Shown: positions 25,114-33,304, counted from the stretch's first letter. The stretch is DNA of 38,472 nt from Bacteroidota bacterium (GCA_021323535.1 JAJONO010000045.1:1-38472), one strand, 5' to 3'. A program made the numbers and translations. Notes: generated from the letters alone by a model not told the origin.

Positions 25114-25121
25114 TATTTTTG
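25114..25121 (+). promoter_or_regulatory. Candidate -7 box upstream of mutL (distal)
   Basis: TATTTTTG matches TAnnTTTG. It would give a leader of about 45 bases. A second match, TAACTTTG, lies nearer to the gene at 25157-25164; which is used cannot be decided from sequence. The 225-base divergent gap (24949-25173) also holds an 8-bp perfect inverted repeat, ATTATTAA / TTAATAAT (25030-25049). I see no convincing promoter for the adhesin operon here. Confidence 0.35.
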
Positions 25122-25173
25122 TCCATTTCAGGCTCAGAAAAAGCTATCCGAATCATTAACTTTGGAAGGAGAT

Positions 25174-27009
25174 ATGTCAGATAACATCATTGCACTTTTA
25201 CCCGACCATGTGGCCAACCAGATTGCTGCAGGTGAGGTGGTGCAACGCCCCTCCAGTGTAGTGAAGGAATTGCTCGAAAACGCGGTGGACGCGGGCGCCA
25301 CACAAATCAGGCTCATTATTAAAGACGCCGGAAAATCATTAATTCAGGTCATTGATAACGGTAAAGGGATGAACCCTTTTGATGCCCGTATGTGCTTTGA
25401 ACGCCACGCTACTTCGAAAATAAGTAAGGCCGACGACCTGTGGTCGCTTACCACCAAAGGATTCAGAGGCGAGGCCCTCGCCAGTATAGCAGCAGTGGCC
25501 CAGGTGGAGATGAAGACGCGTAAAAAAGACGATGTTGTTGGTCAGCATATCATCATTGAAGGCAGTAAATTTGTTTCACAGGAAGAATGTCAGACCCCAG
25601 TTGGAACAACTTTCATTGTAAAAAATCTCTTTTATAACATTACCGCGCGCCGTAACTTTTTAAAAAACGATCAGGTAGAGCAAAAACACATTATTGATGA
25701 ATTTGAACGTATCGCCCTTCCACATTGCGACATTCATTTCACCCTCATCAGTAATGGCAATGAAATTCTGAATCTTCCTGCAGGTAACCTCATGCAGCGT
25801 ATCAAGCTGCTGTATGGAAATTATATGCAGAAGGATCTTGTGCCTGTAGCCGAAGACACGTCCTTTCTTAAAATAGGAGGATATGTGAGCCTGCCTTCCG
25901 CAGCTGTAAAAACACGGAAAGAACAATTTATTTTCATTAATAACCGCTTCATTAAAAACGCGTTTCTCAATCACGCTATTTCAGAGGCATATAAAGAGCT
26001 CATCAGCTTTCAGTCGCACCCGAAATATTTTTTGTTCCTGGAACTGGATCCAAAACACATTGATATAAACATCCATCCTACAAAAACCGAAATAAAATTC
26101 ACTGACGAAAAATCGGTTTACATGTTGCTCATGAGTGTTGTGAAGCGCGCCCTGGGCAAAGCAAATGTAGCGCCATCGCTGGACTTTGAAACAAGCATTA
26201 CTTCCGATCTTGTTACGTCTTCCGATAAAGTATATACCCAGCCAAAAGTAAATTACAATCCGGATTACAACCCGTTTAAAAATTCAGGACCTTCTTCTTA
26301 CCAGGGAAAGGAAACTGAACTTCAGAAAGTAAATAAACAAAACTGGGAAGCTTTATTTGATGGATTTAAACAAACAAGCGAAGAAGAAGCGCAGCCTAAT
26401 ACCAGGGACCAGCACGCGATTGAAGATCTGAAAAAGGAAAGCGTTGATTACAACGTGTTCCAGCTGAATTTTAAATACATTGTTACCTCTTTCGGGCAGA
26501 ATGTGGTGATCATTGATCAGCAACGCGCGCACGAACGGATTGTTTACGAACATTACCTGAATACAAAAAGCGAATACAAAATCTCTTCGCAGCAATTATT
26601 GTTTCCAGAACAAATTGAGCTTAGTGCCAATGATTTTAATCTTGTGAAAGATCTGAAAGACGAATTCAACCAGCTTGGATTTGATATTGAAGAGTTTGGG
26701 AAGAACAGTATCGTTGTAAATGGCGCCCCTTCCGATTTACAGGACATTAATGTGATTCAGACGATCGAAGGTGTACTTGAAACTTTTAAACTGAACACCA
26801 TAGATGCCAAGATCGAAAAACACGACAACCTTTGCCGGGCTATTGCTAAAAATACGTGTATCCGTTACGGGAAACAGCTTGATGACAGCGAAATGAAACT
26901 GATCGTTAACCAGGTGCTTCAATGCGAAAATCCGCTTTATACTGCCAATGGAAAACCGGTAATGATGGAAGTTGATTTAACAGAAATAGAACGCTTTTTT
27001 AAAAAATAA
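25174..27009 (+). CDS. mutL: DNA mismatch repair protein MutL
   Basis: Couples MutS mismatch recognition to strand removal. The N-terminal GHKL ATPase is complete: QIAAGEVVQRPSSVVKELLENAVDAGA, DNGKGM, RHATSKI and TTKGFRGEALASIAAV. The transducer region contains FINNRFIK and DINIHPTKTEIKF, and a linker leads to the C-terminal dimerisation domain. There the metal motif of endonuclease-type MutL (DQHA-X2-E-X4-E) reads DQQRAHERIVYE from D448, with His and Ala replaced, and the late HGRP-like motif reads NGKP. An upstream in-frame TTG (25162) exists, but ATG at 25174 is preferred; AAGGAGAT just before it is a rare Shine-Dalgarno-like site here. Heads an operon with two rhomboids. Confidence 0.95.
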   Translation: MSDNIIALLPDHVANQIAAGEVVQRPSSVVKELLENAVDAGATQIRLIIKDAGKSLIQVIDNGKGMNPFDARMCFERHATSKISKADDLWSLTTKGFRGEALASIAAVAQVEMKTRKKDDVVGQHIIIEGSKFVSQEECQTPVGTTFIVKNLFYNITARRNFLKNDQVEQKHIIDEFERIALPHCDIHFTLISNGNEILNLPAGNLMQRIKLLYGNYMQKDLVPVAEDTSFLKIGGYVSLPSAAVKTRKEQFIFINNRFIKNAFLNHAISEAYKELISFQSHPKYFLFLELDPKHIDINIHPTKTEIKFTDEKSVYMLLMSVVKRALGKANVAPSLDFETSITSDLVTSSDKVYTQPKVNYNPDYNPFKNSGPSSYQGKETELQKVNKQNWEALFDGFKQTSEEEAQPNTRDQHAIEDLKKESVDYNVFQLNFKYIVTSFGQNVVIIDQQRAHERIVYEHYLNTKSEYKISSQQLLFPEQIELSANDFNLVKDLKDEFNQLGFDIEEFGKNSIVVNGAPSDLQDINVIQTIEGVLETFKLNTIDAKIEKHDNLCRAIAKNTCIRYGKQLDDSEMKLIVNQVLQCENPLYTANGKPVMMEVDLTEIERFFKK

Positions 27010-27012
27010 ACC

Positions 27013-27714
27013 ATGTTCAGCATTTTCAACATACCAATGGTGACAAAGAACCTTTTGCTGATAAACATCATTGTTTATTTCTTTACCTACATTTTAAAAC
27101 AGACACAGGGGATTGACCTGAATGATTATTTCAGCCTGCACGATCATTTGTCATCCAACTTTAAACCGCATCAATGGATCACTTATATTTTCATGCACGC
27201 CGACGGAAGGCATCTGTTCGGAAATATGCTCGGAATACTTGTTTTCGGAAACTTGCTTGAGAACCATTGGGGCCCGAAACGTTTTCTTGTCTTTTATATG
27301 ATCTGTGGCTTAGGAGCGGCTATTCCGCAATACATTATCAATCATATCCAGCTTTTAAAAGTAATAGAAGCGAAAGATCTGGACATCATGAATCCCGATT
27401 TGAGTCCTTCGATAAAACAAGTGATTATGGATCACTTTTATAACCGGTTAACCAAGTCTATTACCCTTGGCGCTTCCGGAGCGTTATATGGTATTATGGG
27501 GGGTGCTTTTGCAATTTTTGGTAACATGCCTTTTTCACTTTTTCTTATACCGATCCAAATCCGGTTGAAATATTTGATTACAATTTATATGTTTGGAGAA
27601 ATTATCGGAGGCTTAAGCGCTGGTAAAGGTATTGCGCACTTTGCGCACATTGGAGGTTTGATTGTTGGCATGGTTATGGTGTTAATATGGGAACGAAACC
27701 GAAAGTCCTATTAA
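27013..27714 (+). CDS. Rhomboid family intramembrane serine protease
   Basis: A 233-residue polytopic membrane protease. The catalytic pair is Ser S155 in LGASGALYG and His H212 in HFAHIGG, and the supporting HLFGN motif (H67-N71) is present, with six hydrophobic segments. A charged insert of about 35 residues (118-150) lies between the third and fourth segments. The gene starts 3 bases after the mutL stop and ends 3 bases before a second rhomboid gene. The mutL-rhomboid-rhomboid order recurs in Bacteroidota; substrates are unknown. Confidence 0.9.
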   Translation: MFSIFNIPMVTKNLLLINIIVYFFTYILKQTQGIDLNDYFSLHDHLSSNFKPHQWITYIFMHADGRHLFGNMLGILVFGNLLENHWGPKRFLVFYMICGLGAAIPQYIINHIQLLKVIEAKDLDIMNPDLSPSIKQVIMDHFYNRLTKSITLGASGALYGIMGGAFAIFGNMPFSLFLIPIQIRLKYLITIYMFGEIIGGLSAGKGIAHFAHIGGLIVGMVMVLIWERNRKSY

Positions 27715-27717
27715 AGT

Positions 27718-28545
27718 ATGAACTTTTTTCAAAAAATATCCAAAGTATTTCAGGGGCAAGGGAAACTTGCCCAGTTGATCATTATAAATTTTTCTCTCTT
27801 TTTAACGATCAACCTGGCTTATAATATCGCGCATCTGAATCTGGAACCTTACCTGGTTCTACCCGTGGGCGGAACGGCGTTTCTTCCGAAGTTCTGGACC
27901 ATTTTCACTTACATGTTTGTGCATGTCAATTTCTTCCATCTCTTCTTTAACATGGTTCTTCTTTTCATGGCGGCAAGATTCTATTTCAGTATTTTTGGCG
28001 ACGCAAAACTGATTTACCTGTATGTTATGAGTGGTCTTTCAGGAGCGGCTCTCATTCTTATTCTTGGTTTATTGATCCCAAATTCTTTTTTCGAAACAAC
28101 GCTTATCGGCGCTTCTTGTTCGGCTTTGGGAATCATTATGGTAATGGCTACGTACTCACCTAATTATCCGGTTTCTTTATGGGGACTTTTCGAAATGAAA
28201 TACAAATATTTCGCGATCCTCATTTTCATATTAAGCACCCTGGTCGACTTCAGAGCAAACATTGGTGGAAAAATAGCTCACATGGGCGGGGCGGCATTCG
28301 GGCTCATGTATGGATATGCACTAAGTCGCAAAGTGGATCTGTTTAACTTCCAGTTTCTGGCAAAGAAAAAAAGTAAACTCAAAGTGGTTTCATACAATAA
28401 AACTATCGATGATGTTTACAACGAAACCAGAGTCAGTAAGGATACACGTATGAACGAGCTTCTCGACAAAATTTCAAAAAGCGGTTACGACAGTCTCACA
28501 AAAAAAGAGAAAGACGAACTCTTCAATCTTTCACAAAAAAAATAA
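27718..28545 (+). CDS. Rhomboid family protein with a GASC active-site variant
   Basis: A 275-residue polytopic protein, paralogous to the upstream rhomboid. HVNFFHLFFNM supplies the conserved His and Asn (H74, N78), and IAHMGG supplies the catalytic His H188. The serine motif reads GASC (G131-C134) where GxSG is the rule: the nucleophile S133 is kept, but the following Gly is Cys. A cytoplasmic tail of about 75 residues (from KKKSKLKVV) contains a helical RMNELLDKISKSGYDSLTKKEKDELF segment seen on many Bacteroidota rhomboids. Activity is therefore uncertain. Confidence 0.88.
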   Translation: MNFFQKISKVFQGQGKLAQLIIINFSLFLTINLAYNIAHLNLEPYLVLPVGGTAFLPKFWTIFTYMFVHVNFFHLFFNMVLLFMAARFYFSIFGDAKLIYLYVMSGLSGAALILILGLLIPNSFFETTLIGASCSALGIIMVMATYSPNYPVSLWGLFEMKYKYFAILIFILSTLVDFRANIGGKIAHMGGAAFGLMYGYALSRKVDLFNFQFLAKKKSKLKVVSYNKTIDDVYNETRVSKDTRMNELLDKISKSGYDSLTKKEKDELFNLSQKK

Positions 28546-28594
28546 CGATTCCCCATATTATCCCGAATATTTACTTAAATTAGTTGGGTAATAG

Positions 28595-30157
28595 ATGCGC
28601 TGTACATGGCTTTATAGTCTGATCCCTCTGTGTTTCTTTTTTAATTCTTTTGCGCAACCAAAAGGTAAAATGGATATTGACGATGCTGAAGAGCATTTCA
28701 ATCATAAGAATTACCTGATGGCCATCCCGATCTTCAAGGCCGAATTAAAAAAAGATCCTGATAACAAAAAGCTATTATATAAACTCGGCATCTGTTATCT
28801 CAATACAAAGGTTAGTCGCGAAGAAGCAGTTAAATATCTTGAGCAATACACCAAGGATCCTAAATGCGAAGAAGATGCCTGGATCTCTCTTGGAAGAGCA
28901 TATCATCTTGTCAATAAAATTGATGAAGCGCTTGTTGCTTATAACAAATTCAAATCACTGAAACCAAAACGTGAGAGCGAAGTAAGTTTGCTTATTCAAC
29001 AATGCAACAACGCTCAGCGCCTTATTAATTCACCAGTGAATGTTTCCTTCCAGAATCTGGGAAAAGAAGTGAACAGCGATGATCCGGATTATTATCCCTT
29101 CGTTACTGCCGATGAAACTTTTCTTGCATTTACTTCAAGAAGAAAAGATAATGTGGGTGGAAAAAAAGTTGAGATTGATGGTTATCACAGCAGCGATATC
29201 TGGTACAGTAAAGTGGAGAATGGTAAATGGACCAAAGTAGTGAATGGGGGAAGGAACATGAACGGTGCGCTGGACGAACAAGTGGTAGGATTAAAATCAG
29301 ACGGATTAGAGATGTATGTGTACCTCGATCACATTGATAAATTCGGCGACATTTATATTTCGCAACGTAAAGATCTGATTTCTGAATTTCCAAAACCAAA
29401 GATCTGCGACCCGCTCATTAATGAGAAAGTAGAAACGAGCGGTTGCCTCAGCGAAGATGGTAACACCATGTTTTTTGCACGCAGGGAGAAAGTGGATGAG
29501 ACCAGCGATCTTTATATCTGTCGTAAATTACCAAACGGAAAATGGGCACTGCCACAGAAATTGCCTAAGACTATCAACACCATGTACAACGAAGATTTTC
29601 CATATCTGTCCAACGACGGAACAACACTTTATTTTGCAAGCGAAGGTCATAACAGCATGGGAGGATACGACCTTTTTAAAACTACCTGGAACAAAGAAGA
29701 GAATCGTTTTTCAAAACCAGAAAATCTTGGATATCCTGTTAATTCAACAGACGATGACCGCAACATTTGTGTAACGCCCGACAATCGTGTTGCTTATATC
29801 AGCGCGTTTAAACCTGGAGGATTCGGCGATCTGGATATTTACAGGATCAAGTTCAACGACAATGAACAAATATCAAAGATTTACACCGGAAAAGTTTTTT
29901 TCGGAGATACCATCGCGGCTAACCAGCCAAAGAGTTACGCGGTTTCTATCGTGGTTCAAAACAAGCAAAGCAAACTCGAATACTTTTTTACACCACATTC
30001 AAAGACAGGAAAATATGTGATGAGTCTGCCAGTGGGAAAATACGACGTTTCGGTGGATGTGCCGGGATATGAAGTGTATAAGGAAGTAATGAACGTTTCA
30101 GATATCGGTAAAGTAGATATGGAGAAGAATAAGAATATTATTCTGAAGAAGAAGTGA
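28595..30157 (+). CDS. TPR and PD40 propeller protein, PorE-like without an OmpA domain
   Basis: A 520-residue exported protein with signal peptide (residues 1-20, ending SFAQ), three or so TPR motifs (about 25-140: AEEHFNHKNYLMAIPIFKAEL, then KLLYKLGICYL, then AWISLGRAYHLVNKIDEAL), PD40-like blades (about 150-430: FPYLSNDGTTLYFASEGHNSMGGYDLF) and a small C-terminal beta domain (about 435-515). It parallels the first two thirds of the PorE-like protein at 11347-13542 but lacks the peptidoglycan-binding OmpA domain. It follows the mutL-rhomboid group after 49 bases and ends at a clear terminator. A role in envelope or T9SS assembly is inferred from fold only. Confidence 0.8.
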   Translation: MRCTWLYSLIPLCFFFNSFAQPKGKMDIDDAEEHFNHKNYLMAIPIFKAELKKDPDNKKLLYKLGICYLNTKVSREEAVKYLEQYTKDPKCEEDAWISLGRAYHLVNKIDEALVAYNKFKSLKPKRESEVSLLIQQCNNAQRLINSPVNVSFQNLGKEVNSDDPDYYPFVTADETFLAFTSRRKDNVGGKKVEIDGYHSSDIWYSKVENGKWTKVVNGGRNMNGALDEQVVGLKSDGLEMYVYLDHIDKFGDIYISQRKDLISEFPKPKICDPLINEKVETSGCLSEDGNTMFFARREKVDETSDLYICRKLPNGKWALPQKLPKTINTMYNEDFPYLSNDGTTLYFASEGHNSMGGYDLFKTTWNKEENRFSKPENLGYPVNSTDDDRNICVTPDNRVAYISAFKPGGFGDLDIYRIKFNDNEQISKIYTGKVFFGDTIAANQPKSYAVSIVVQNKQSKLEYFFTPHSKTGKYVMSLPVGKYDVSVDVPGYEVYKEVMNVSDIGKVDMEKNKNIILKKK

Positions 30158-30211
30158 CGCTTTTGGTTTAAAATTGTTTAAGCAGTTTAAATTGGTTCAA
30201 AAAGCTTTAAT

Positions 30212-30242
30212 AAAAAAGTCCCGTTTCAGCGGGACTTTTTAT
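30212..30242. terminator. Intrinsic terminator, probably bidirectional
   Basis: The stem AAAAGTCCCG / CGGGACTTTT (30214-30223 and 30230-30239) has 10 pairs, a 6-base loop and flanking A and T runs on both sides. It lies between two convergent genes and would serve both strands. Confidence 0.88.
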
Positions 30243-30257
30243 TTATGTGTTAAGTGA

Positions 30258-30530
30258 TTATTTCTTAATGCAACCGTCTTTGATCTCAACGCTGTCGCCA
30301 CCTTTTAAAGTTACTTCACCACAGTTGGTATATAATACGCATTCAGTAGCGCCACCCTGAACGGTGATACTTCCTGTTTTGCTGGCGTCGAAGGTTACTT
30401 CTTTGTAGCTTCCGTCAATTTTCACTTTTAAAGTGTAGGCTTTGCTGTCTCTGTTTATATAACGAACAGTTACAGCGCTATTAGCTACAACGGCAACAAG
30501 AACAAGAGTTGAAAGGATTAATTTTTTCAT
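30258..30530 (-). CDS. Small exported protein, 90 residues
   Basis: A signal peptide of about 18 residues (KKLILSTLVLVAVVANSA) is followed by a compact beta-rich mature domain of about 70 residues: VTVRYINRDSKAYTLKVKIDG, TGSITVQGGATECVLYTNCGEVTLKGGDSVEIKDGCIKK (about 52-90). Three cysteines sit in the last third. No family is recognised. It has the look of a small periplasmic or surface beta-sandwich protein. It starts downstream of hom on the same strand, separated by a tandem repeat, and ends at the shared terminator. Confidence 0.75.
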   Translation of the reverse strand: MKKLILSTLVLVAVVANSAVTVRYINRDSKAYTLKVKIDGSYKEVTFDASKTGSITVQGGATECVLYTNCGEVTLKGGDSVEIKDGCIKK

Positions 30531-30573
30531 GTTGAATCTGTTTTATTTTACATTAAATTTATATAATTCAGCC

Positions 30574-30636
30574 CAATACTCCAAATTACCCACTCAATAC
30601 TTCAAATCACTTACTCAATACTCCAAATTAACGCTT
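30574..30636 (-). repeat. 21-bp tandem repeat, three copies, containing the hom stop codon
   Basis: Copies start at 30574, 30595 and 30616 on the plus strand and share CAATACTYCAAATY. The period is exactly seven codons. In the hom frame the copies read N-L-E-Y-stop, D-L-K-Y-stop and N-L-E-Y-W, so the first copy supplies the end of hom and the others lie in its 3' untranslated region. Confidence 0.75.
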
Positions 30637-31862
30637 TCGAATACGCTTTCGTCTAATCCCTGTTTAGCGGCTTCATTCTCATCTCCCACCTCCGATACAA
30701 AGAGGCGGTTCTTAAGGATATAGTCCTTCTGTTTTAACAAACTTTTAACATTAACAAGAGCCACTACATAATTATAGCTCTCGCCTTTGTATTGTTCAAA
30801 TATGTGCTGCGTTTCAAGTGCCTGAAGATCCACCACCGAATTGTAACGAATGTAAGCTTTAATGAATACATCATTGGTGATGTTGTTGGCTTGAGATTGC
30901 TTCAATTTTTTAAAGGCGTATTTATAATCGTAAGACAATGCAGAGATGTCGGAAAGCACGGCCGCACCGGTTGGGTGACCGCCAGCGCCTTTTCCTTTGA
31001 GAAATTGTTCGCCGCTGAATTCTCCTTCTACAATGACGCCGTTAAACTCATTGTCTACAAAATATAAAGGATTTTCCTGTTTAATGAACTTTGGTAAAAC
31101 AAAAATGGAGATCTTGTTTTTGTTCTGCCGGATAGTTGGAACCAGTTTTATTTTATAACCTTTTTCAGAAGCGTATTTAATATCATTGTCATCTAAAGTA
31201 GTAATCCCAATATTTAAAACCTCTTCAGGTTTTGCAAACACTCCAAAAGAATGAAGCGCGAGAATGATGGCTTTGTATTTGGGATCAAATCCTTCCACGT
31301 CGCTCGTTGGATCACTTTCAGCAAAACCTTTTTCCTGTGCCTGTTTTAATGCCGAAGCGTAACTGAGTTTTTCGGAAATGGTTTTGGTAAGAATGTAATT
31401 GGTGGTACCGTTGAAAATCCCCGAAATTTTATTCAGTTGTTCGTTGTCGAAATATTCTTCAAGTGTTCTTATGATAGGAATGCTACCGCAAACACTGGCT
31501 TCGTACAATAGCGACACGTTATGTTCTTCCTGCAATTGCTGTAATTCTTTAAGATGCGTAGCTACCAGTTTTTTGTTGGCTGTTACTACATGTTTACCTT
31601 TTCTGATGGCGTACTTCACAATTTCGAAAGCTTCATCGGCGTCGTCGATCAATTCTACAATGACGTTGATCTCCGGATTATCTAAGATTTCGTATTTATC
31701 AAATGTGAAAATACTTTTGTCGAGTGTTCTTGGTTTGTTTTTGTCTTTTACCGCAATTTTTGTAATGTTTGCCGTGAAGCCTTTACTGTTATTGAGCACG
31801 TGATACAAACCTTGTCCCACGCAGCCAAAACCGAATAATCCTATATTTAATTTTTTTGCCAT
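30615..31862 (-). CDS. hom: Homoserine dehydrogenase
   Basis: Reduces aspartate semialdehyde to homoserine, the branch point to threonine and methionine. The 415-residue chain has the NAD(P) motif GLFGFGCVGQG (8-18), the VTANKKLVA segment, the catalytic region GIFNGTTNYILT and GFAESDPTSDVEGFDPKYKA, and GKGAGGHPTGAAVLSD. The C-terminal 80 residues have an ACT-like alternation (YIRYNSVVD, YNYVVALVNVKSLL) and may be a regulatory remnant. It is monofunctional, with no aspartokinase part. It lies 5 bases after metX, which fits homoserine being drawn into methionine synthesis under SAM control. Its last codons and stop are part of a 21-bp tandem repeat. Confidence 0.93.
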   Translation of the reverse strand: MAKKLNIGLFGFGCVGQGLYHVLNNSKGFTANITKIAVKDKNKPRTLDKSIFTFDKYEILDNPEINVIVELIDDADEAFEIVKYAIRKGKHVVTANKKLVATHLKELQQLQEEHNVSLLYEASVCGSIPIIRTLEEYFDNEQLNKISGIFNGTTNYILTKTISEKLSYASALKQAQEKGFAESDPTSDVEGFDPKYKAIILALHSFGVFAKPEEVLNIGITTLDDNDIKYASEKGYKIKLVPTIRQNKNKISIFVLPKFIKQENPLYFVDNEFNGVIVEGEFSGEQFLKGKGAGGHPTGAAVLSDISALSYDYKYAFKKLKQSQANNITNDVFIKAYIRYNSVVDLQALETQHIFEQYKGESYNYVVALVNVKSLLKQKDYILKNRLFVSEVGDENEAAKQGLDESVFESVNLEY

Positions 31863-31867
31863 ACTGT

Positions 31868-32932
31868 TTAATTTAAAAAGCTTAACGCTAAGTTTTGATT
31901 GATTGTTGTTTCTTTTTTGTCTGATAAAAAATCACGAATGATCTTTGTGAGTTGTTGGGTCTCTATTAAAAAACCATCGTGACCATAGAACGAGTCTATT
32001 TGTTTGTATTTACTTTTCTTAATGTGTTTCGCAATGAATTCCTGCTCCTGCGGTGGGAACAACAGATCGCTGCTGATGCTGATCACCAGTGTTTTTGCGG
32101 TAATAGAGCTTAAAGCTTTTTCAATAGAAACCCTTCCTCTTCCAACATTGTGCGAATCCATTGCTTTTGAAAGTGTGATGTACGAATAAGCATTAAAACG
32201 GTTCACGAGTTTTTGTCCCTGGTAACGCTGATAACCTGCCGAATTAAAATCATCTAATTTTTCATCATGTTTTTCTTTCTGTGTTTCATTGTAAGTCTGG
32301 TAATTTCTATAGCTTAATAAAGCAATGCTTCTTGCTGCCGATAATCCTTTTTGTCCGCCATCTTCCGTATTCGAATAATACGTACGATCAGCTTTAATGG
32401 CTAAACGCTGACTTTCATTTAACGCGATTCCCCATGGAGAATGTTTTGCGTTAGTGGCAATTACAATAGTGTTGTTGAATAATTCAGGCTGAAGGATGTT
32501 CCATTCCAGCACCTGTTGCGCGCCCTGCGAACCTCCGATGATGGTATTTATTTTTTCAATTCCAAGATGTGTTCTCAGCAAATTGTGGGCCTTTACCATA
32601 TCGCGGATGGTGACGTTCGGAAAATAACTGAACCATTTTTGCTTCGTGAATTTATTTTCGGTAAGCGGGCCCGTGGTGCCGTAACATGAACCAAGATTAT
32701 TAGCGCACACAATGTAATGATCTTGTGGATTAAACAGATCATTGTCGCCGAATAAACCCGGCCACCATTCGGTAACGTTACTATTAGCGGTTAGAGCGTG
32801 ACATACCCAGATCACATTGTCTTTGTTTTTGTTGAGCGTGCCAAACGTATGGTATGCAATTTCGAGTGATGGTAATACATCTCCTCCTTCTAAAGGAAAA
32901 GCATGATCGTATTTAAAAACCTGGTGTGACAT
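31868..32932 (-). CDS. metX: Homoserine O-acetyltransferase (MetX family)
   Basis: Activates homoserine for methionine synthesis. The alpha/beta-hydrolase chain of 354 residues shows the oxyanion segment VCHALTANSNV, GSCYGTTGP, the nucleophile Ser S135 in GGSQGAQQ (where GGSMGGMQ is usual), the acid Asp in SISSDLLFPP and the His in GHDGFLIE. MetX homologues may use acetyl- or succinyl-CoA, and I cannot decide which from the sequence. The gene follows a 76-residue unknown gene after 1 base and precedes hom by 5 bases; the operon lies behind a SAM-I riboswitch. MetY or MetB, the next enzyme of the pathway, is not in the window. Confidence 0.93.
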   Translation of the reverse strand: MSHQVFKYDHAFPLEGGDVLPSLEIAYHTFGTLNKNKDNVIWVCHALTANSNVTEWWPGLFGDNDLFNPQDHYIVCANNLGSCYGTTGPLTENKFTKQKWFSYFPNVTIRDMVKAHNLLRTHLGIEKINTIIGGSQGAQQVLEWNILQPELFNNTIVIATNAKHSPWGIALNESQRLAIKADRTYYSNTEDGGQKGLSAARSIALLSYRNYQTYNETQKEKHDEKLDDFNSAGYQRYQGQKLVNRFNAYSYITLSKAMDSHNVGRGRVSIEKALSSITAKTLVISISSDLLFPPQEQEFIAKHIKKSKYKQIDSFYGHDGFLIETQQLTKIIRDFLSDKKETTINQNLALSFLN

Positions 32933-32933
32933 A

Positions 32934-33164
32934 TTAATTCTTCCCTGTAAAAATGTTATAGATTAATTCCTGTTGTTCCTGTGACGATAAGATATTGATG
33001 TCATTCACCAGTCGTACTTTCTTTCCTGTTGTAAAGTAGTATGGTAAATGACCGCCTTTTACAGCGCCGGCGTATTCAATTTCGAAGCGAATAGATGATT
33101 TGAAATCTTTATCGTTGAGTAAGTTCTTTGTGAGAACATTTATGTTGAGTTTATTATTTTCCAT
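32934..33164 (-). CDS. Hypothetical protein, first structural gene of the SAM-controlled operon
   Basis: A 76-residue soluble protein, MENNKLNINVLTKNLLND..., with no signal peptide or membrane helix and no recognised family. A longer frame to 33191 would begin at TTG; the ATG at 33164 is preferred. Pattern: a helix (about 8-16), two strands (SIRFEIEYAGAV, LPYYFTTGKKVRLV) and a C-terminal helix (SSQEQQELIYNIF). The stop lies 1 base before the metX start, so translation is tightly coupled. Its position suggests a part in methionine synthesis, or a stabilising partner of MetX, but that rests on context alone. Confidence 0.6.
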   Translation of the reverse strand: MENNKLNINVLTKNLLNDKDFKSSIRFEIEYAGAVKGGHLPYYFTTGKKVRLVNDINILSSQEQQELIYNIFTGKN

Positions 33165-33222
33165 TTGTTTAAATTTTAGGTCTTCCGACAATTAATTGAT
33201 TTGATTTTTGATTTTCATATCG

Positions 33223-33263
33223 GCCCGGATTAAATCAAGGGCAAGTGAAAAATCTGAACGGGC
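33223..33263 (-). promoter_or_regulatory. Second potential RNA stem downstream of the leader peptide
   Basis: GCCCG (33223-33227) and CGGGC (33259-33263) could pair across a 31-base loop, and TAATCC (minus strand, 33232-33227) at its base can also pair with the GGATTA of the hairpin at 33285-33304. This makes two mutually exclusive folds possible. No U-tract follows, so any effect would more likely be on translation or Rho access than on intrinsic termination. Confidence 0.3.
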
Positions 33264-33284
33264 TTATGCCTCGTTTCTAAACAA

Positions 33285-33304
33285 TAATCCTGAAGTAAGG
33301 ATTA
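33285..33304 (-). promoter_or_regulatory. Hairpin overlapping the leader peptide stop codon
   Basis: On the minus strand TAATCCT-TACTTC-AGGATTA forms a 7-bp stem with a 6-base loop. The stop codon TAA (33304-33302) is the first part of the stem, so a ribosome stalled in the preceding Cys codons would block the hairpin. Confidence 0.5.

Noticed and set aside
25162-25173. TTG start adding four residues to MutL
   Set aside because: The ATG at 25174 gives the usual N-terminus, and the TTG overlaps a -7-like word.
30531-30573. Promoter for the 90-residue exported protein
   Set aside because: No TAnnTTTG match was found in the expected place on the minus strand.
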